Below are positions 31,200 to 34,496 of a DNA stretch of 34,496 bases, piece by piece. A program made the position numbers and the translations under genes. The notes beneath the pieces are model-generated. The model did no database searches and was not told where the DNA came from. It saw only the letters and a program-made list of their open reading frames with translations. Numbering within the stretch: position 1 is the stretch's first letter; the number at the start of each line of letters is the position of its first letter. Source of the stretch: Cystobacterineae bacterium (GTDB lineage: Bacteria; Myxococcota; Myxococcia; Myxococcales; Myxococcaceae); NCBI GenBank assembly GCA_009782175.1, contig WRKR01000034.1, positions 1 to 34,496 of the forward strand. The letters are read 5' to 3'.

Positions 31200-33830
31200 A
31201 TGAAAGCATGGGAGCTATGGGGCATAGGGGCATTCCTAGCGGTGGGCATGGCTTGTAATGGTGGTGGCCTGACAACGGAGCAACCCAATGTACGGATACC
31301 TCAGTGCCAAGTGGGGGACGAGAGTTGCGAGGAGGGGCAGGAGTGCATAGGCCTGGAGAGCCAGGAGGTGGGTGAGGAGGGCATTTGCCAAAACAAGCCG
31401 GAGTGCCGCACAGGAGAGGAGGGCAATGTGGCCTGTGCCGAGGTACATGGTGAGGCTTGGGAGTGCAAGGGCACAGAAAGCCAAAGCCCTGGTGCTGCGG
31501 GCAGCTGTGTGGACACGGCCGAGTGCCGCACGGGCCCTGAGGGTAATGCGGCCTGCGCTGCGGCCCATGCTGAGCTGTGGGAGTGCGAGGGCAGGGCAAC
31601 GCAAAGCCCGGGTGCTATAAACTCTGGCGCCGTGGGCACTTGTGTGGACAGGGCCGCGTGCCGCGTGGGAGGCAGCCGTTGTGAGGGGGAGCTTTGCATA
31701 GGCCTGAGCAGCAGGGAGGTGGGCGCTGCGGGTGAGTGCATGCCCCAAACCCTAGGTGAGTTATGCCAGAGGGATGAGGAGTGCAACCGCTGGGAAATTT
31801 GCGAGGGGGAGGCAGAAACGGAGAAGGTGTGCGTTTATGGAGAGCGCCAGGGGGTAGTGCTCAGCAACTTCCAAATACGCATTAATGGCCAGTTGGTGGT
31901 GCCCTTGCGTGTACCGGGTGCTACGCAAAACAACCCTCAGGCGGGCTGGGTGGGGCAAAGCGAGGCAGAGTTGAGCGTTGTGGCCCGGGGGCCCAATGCC
32001 AATGTGGGCCTGGTTGTGCAAACCTCAACAGGCTTTACGTTGGACACGGCAAACCAATGTGCCACGACCGGTTGTACAAGCACCCATTGCCAGTGGAGTT
32101 GCAGCTTGCCTGCGGGTTGGACCTACGGCTACAGCAATGGGCAAATAGGTGTGGAAGCAGGCATGGACTCCCAGCCCCAGCCTTTGCAACAGTGGGTTTA
32201 TAGGGTGAGTGAGGTGCTCCCCACCCTCAGCCTGGTTGCGCTGCCTTCCACGCGCCTTTTGGGTGAGGAGTTGCGCGTGTGCCTTATGGCCGCCACCACA
32301 GAGGCCCCCCTGGCCAACATTGTTGCGCCTGTTTTGCGGATAGAGGACAACGGCACCCCCTTGCCTCTGCAGTGGACGGCAGGCCTGTTGGCGGGTGGGC
32401 AGAGGTGTTGGGCCTCTACCTTGCCTTTAACGCTGGCATGGAGTGGAGCCACAAGGCTGGAGGTTTCAGCGCAGGCTGTGGACACCGCCGGAAACACCCG
32501 TGTGGAAAATTATAGCGTGCCCTTAACTTTAACGCGTTTGGCTTGCAGCTCCACCGTTTCTGCCTCCTCCAACCTGACGGCCCCCTTGGCCTTTGCGGCG
32601 GGCCGTTTGCTGATTGCCTCAGCTGCCACCCTCCATTTTTTTGATGTGGCCGCATGCCCTGCCACCTCAACGGTTGTTTTTTCAGCAGGCACCTCGGTGC
32701 AAGGCCCCATGGTGGTGTTGGGGGACAATTTGGCCATAGCCACCAGTGGAAACGGCGGCCAGGCTGCGCGTACTTTTATGTTGGATGCAGCCGCAGCGCA
32801 ACCCGGGGTTGTTGTGGACTCGCTCTATTGTGCCAGTGACAGCTCTGACATTCCTTCGGGTACACGTTTTGACCAAGGGCTCTCCCTGTTGAGCCTCAAC
32901 CCCGCGCGCTTTGCCGTGCCTGCCAACCGGAGTAGTGGCACCTCCATGTTGGTGGCTTATACGCCCTTTGCGGCAAGCCTTGCAGAGCGCTGCATGGTGA
33001 GCAGCCCAAACTTTTCTGTCCCTGTGGCACTCCCCCTCGCGCAGGACAGCCGCTCCCGCTTCCTGGTAACCCACAGCAACATTTTGTGGGGCACGCCCTT
33101 CAGCACATGGAGTTTTGGCACAGGGTGGGGGCCTGGCACGTGGACTGGGAGTAATAATAGCAGTACGGGTGAGCTTTCGGGCATGGCCCTCCATGGGGAG
33201 AGCCTCTGGCTTTCCATGGATGGGCGCAATACTCTCGGCTACCCTGGTCCGCTTCAGCTGTGGAGGGAGGGGGAGGCGGTTGTGGAGCCTGCCATACCCG
33301 ACAACACTGTCCACGTAACCGCTGCCGCCATTGACGAGCGGGGCAGGGCCTATGTGGTGGGCTTCCACGAGAACGGTGGTGTGCCGGATGGCTACTCATT
33401 GACGCGCTTGACGGCTGATGGCTCCATTGAGCAGAGGGAGATACTTCCTGTGGGCTCCACGGGACTTAACGCCATAAGCCCCTTATTGGGGGAGCCTCCT
33501 CAGGGTGGCAACCCCGAGCTTTATGTGGTGAGGGGCAACGGCAGGGTATTGGCCTACCATGCAGAAAACCTTCAGGAGTTATGGCGGGTGGATTTGGGGT
33601 TTAGCGTTTTTGCCCAGCCCGTGTTGGTGCCCCACGCTGAAGGTGGCGGCACGCTGTGGGTGGTGGGGGCGGGTGGCCAAATACGCGGCATCCGCGTGGC
33701 CAGCAACGGTTTAAGCCGCACCGCCATTTGGCCCAAGGCCTTTCATGACAATTGCAATACCTCCAGCAGCCGCGTAACCGCCAGCGCAACCCCCACCCCC
33801 GACCAGTGGAGCATGCCCAGGTGTTTTTAA
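31200..33830 (+). CDS. Large secreted lipoprotein with five Cys-rich units and a predicted beta-propeller
   Basis: The 876-residue product has a short hydrophobic leader ending VGMAC; Cys19 is a plausible lipidation site, although -3 is Gly and not the canonical Leu. Residues 36-215 hold five units of four cysteines each (e.g. ECRTGEEGNVAC, then EC and SC), 20 cysteines in all. A beta-rich middle follows. From about residue 450 the repeating beta-strand and Gly pattern (GRLLIASAATLHFFD, ARFAVPANRSS, ELYVVRGNGRVLAYHAENL) resembles a PQQ-like propeller. This layout resembles myxobacterial cell-surface proteins. The function is unknown; surface binding is inferred. It is divergent from the Sel1 gene. 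Confidence 0.8.
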   Translation: MKAWELWGIGAFLAVGMACNGGGLTTEQPNVRIPQCQVGDESCEEGQECIGLESQEVGEEGICQNKPECRTGEEGNVACAEVHGEAWECKGTESQSPGAAGSCVDTAECRTGPEGNAACAAAHAELWECEGRATQSPGAINSGAVGTCVDRAACRVGGSRCEGELCIGLSSREVGAAGECMPQTLGELCQRDEECNRWEICEGEAETEKVCVYGERQGVVLSNFQIRINGQLVVPLRVPGATQNNPQAGWVGQSEAELSVVARGPNANVGLVVQTSTGFTLDTANQCATTGCTSTHCQWSCSLPAGWTYGYSNGQIGVEAGMDSQPQPLQQWVYRVSEVLPTLSLVALPSTRLLGEELRVCLMAATTEAPLANIVAPVLRIEDNGTPLPLQWTAGLLAGGQRCWASTLPLTLAWSGATRLEVSAQAVDTAGNTRVENYSVPLTLTRLACSSTVSASSNLTAPLAFAAGRLLIASAATLHFFDVAACPATSTVVFSAGTSVQGPMVVLGDNLAIATSGNGGQAARTFMLDAAAAQPGVVVDSLYCASDSSDIPSGTRFDQGLSLLSLNPARFAVPANRSSGTSMLVAYTPFAASLAERCMVSSPNFSVPVALPLAQDSRSRFLVTHSNILWGTPFSTWSFGTGWGPGTWTGSNNSSTGELSGMALHGESLWLSMDGRNTLGYPGPLQLWREGEAVVEPAIPDNTVHVTAAAIDERGRAYVVGFHENGGVPDGYSLTRLTADGSIEQREILPVGSTGLNAISPLLGEPPQGGNPELYVVRGNGRVLAYHAENLQELWRVDLGFSVFAQPVLVPHAEGGGTLWVVGAGGQIRGIRVASNGLSRTAIWPKAFHDNCNTSSSRVTASATPTPDQWSMPRCF

Positions 33831-33845
33831 AATAAGTTTCCCCCC

Positions 33846-34304
33846 TCATTCCACCGGACTTTTCCCATATAAAAGGGTTGTTTTTTTAGGCCTGGGCTCT
33901 TCTGTATTTGCGGGGGAAATGGGAGTTGAAGCTAAAGCTGAGGCCTCAACTGAAGCCGTGGTTGAAACCACCATGGAAGCCTGAGCATGCGCTGCCTTTG
34001 GCTCCCACAAGTTTTGGAGGAGCTGCTCCAACTCTTTGGCGTGTTGCGTTTCTTCAACAATGGCGTTGTCTACAAACTCGGCAAGCGCCATCAAATGCAA
34101 TGCTGCCTCAGGTTGTCCTCTGTCCGCAAAGCGCAAGGTTTCTTTCAACTTCCTCCCTATTTTTTCTACATAGTGCTCGCCGGGTATTTCGGCCAAAGCT
34201 TCAAACTTTTCTCTCAACAAAGCAGCACCCTCGAAGCCTCTATTTTGGAGGCGCCTTAACATGCCTATGATGGCTTCCATTTTTTCATTCTCAGTTTTGT
34301 GCAT
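33846..34304 (-). CDS. Hypothetical helical protein
   Basis: The 152-residue product from the ATG at 34304 has GAGGG four bases upstream, better supported than the ATG at 34337. I do not recognise the family. Residues 1-100 are predicted helices rich in Leu, Glu and Ala (EAIIGMLRRLQNRGFEG, AALHLMALAEFVDNAIVEE). The last 45 residues are Ala/Ser/Thr/Pro-rich and probably disordered. There is no signal peptide or membrane segment. It is convergent with the Cys-rich lipoprotein, 15 bp from its stop, and 55 bp after the gene entering from the right edge, so it may be in the same operon. Confidence 0.6.
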   Translation of the reverse strand: MHKTENEKMEAIIGMLRRLQNRGFEGAALLREKFEALAEIPGEHYVEKIGRKLKETLRFADRGQPEAALHLMALAEFVDNAIVEETQHAKELEQLLQNLWEPKAAHAQASMVVSTTASVEASALASTPISPANTEEPRPKKTTLLYGKSPVE

Positions 34305-34358
34305 GACGCCCTCGGCGCAAGAGAAAAAACAACTCACGTTGCCTCTGAAAAAAAAGTT

Positions 34359-34496
34359 TCAATTTGAGAGAGAGGAGCGCCTCAAAACTTCTGCCACTCC
34401 CCACGGCTTAAATTTGCTTAAGCGTTCTGTGAGCCCGGCCCACATGGCGTCCATTTTCTCTTTGGGTATTTCCGTGTTGTTTTTTTTGGCTTCCTC
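34359..34496 (-). CDS. 3' end of an unidentified gene, cut by the window edge
   Basis: A frame on the minus strand is open from the edge to the TGA at 34359-34361 and encodes 45 residues, ending with AMWAGLTERLSKFKPWGVAE and then VLRRSSLSN. Charge and helix patterns are protein-like. The gene lies in the direction of the hypothetical gene at 33846-34304. Without the upstream part no family can be given. Confidence 0.5.
   Translation of the reverse strand, partial: EEAKKNNTEIPKEKMDAMWAGLTERLSKFKPWGVAEVLRRSSLSN

Noticed and set aside
1-34496. tRNA, rRNA, CRISPR array or complete insertion sequence
   Set aside because: No T-loop words in a cloverleaf context, no regularly spaced repeats with unique spacers, and no intact transposase were seen by eye; short RNAs could still be missed.

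Overview
The window reads as chromosome of an uncultured or reduced-genome relative of the myxobacteria (Myxococcota). The best pointer is the mglB-mglA pair: both proteins follow the Myxococcus xanthus polarity proteins almost residue for residue as I remember them, including the unusual MglA switch motif TVPGQ. It sits beside a dnaX-ybaB-recR cluster, and one gene carries a C-terminal domain I associate with myxobacteria. By eye the G+C is only about half, far below free-living myxobacteria, and there are many small intergenic repeats. I cannot name a species.

Layout. 1-1350 is gene-poor: short GC hairpins with poly-C tracts (1-280), a strongly self-complementary block (360-575), one small unknown gene (630-1085) and a terminator. 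1351-5084 (minus) holds a GLUG-repeat surface lipoprotein, a remnant of a DDE transposase, and a long acidic/Pro-rich protein ending in a DUF6982-like domain. 5348-7961 (plus) has an XRE regulator with a C-terminal Cys/His motif, a clear terminator and the K+ transporter kup. Then come RNase D (minus) and ttcA (plus). 10087-14124 (minus) is dnaX (split by a frameshift), ybaB, recR, a nine-copy 15-bp tandem repeat, mglB and mglA. 14245-19490 has an S9B dipeptidyl peptidase, psiE, a zinc-less sirtuin and an AmpG-type permease. 19529-24568 has sucB and sucA (minus) divergent from an InhA-type fabI (plus). 24569-28508 has a ~120-bp imperfect palindrome, thiD, and the three-gene proton-translocating transhydrogenase. 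28788-34496 has an NFACT/RqcH-like protein, a Sel1-repeat protein, a large Cys-rich lipoprotein, a small unknown gene and the 3' end of a further gene.

Functional picture. Most genes are core: central carbon metabolism (2-oxoglutarate dehydrogenase E1/E2), NADPH balance (pnt), lipid and thiamine synthesis, tRNA thiolation, RNA turnover, replication and recombination, and ribosome rescue. Accessory content is the two surface lipoproteins, the acidic C-terminal-domain protein and the XRE/zinc regulator. The most unusual signals are non-coding: tandem repeats in front of mglB and pntA and in the two divergent promoter regions (sucA/fabI and sel1/lipoprotein), the folded element at 360-575, and the palindrome after fabI. 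The dnaX +1 frameshift is the main anomaly inside a conserved gene. I found no tRNA, rRNA, CRISPR array or intact insertion sequence.
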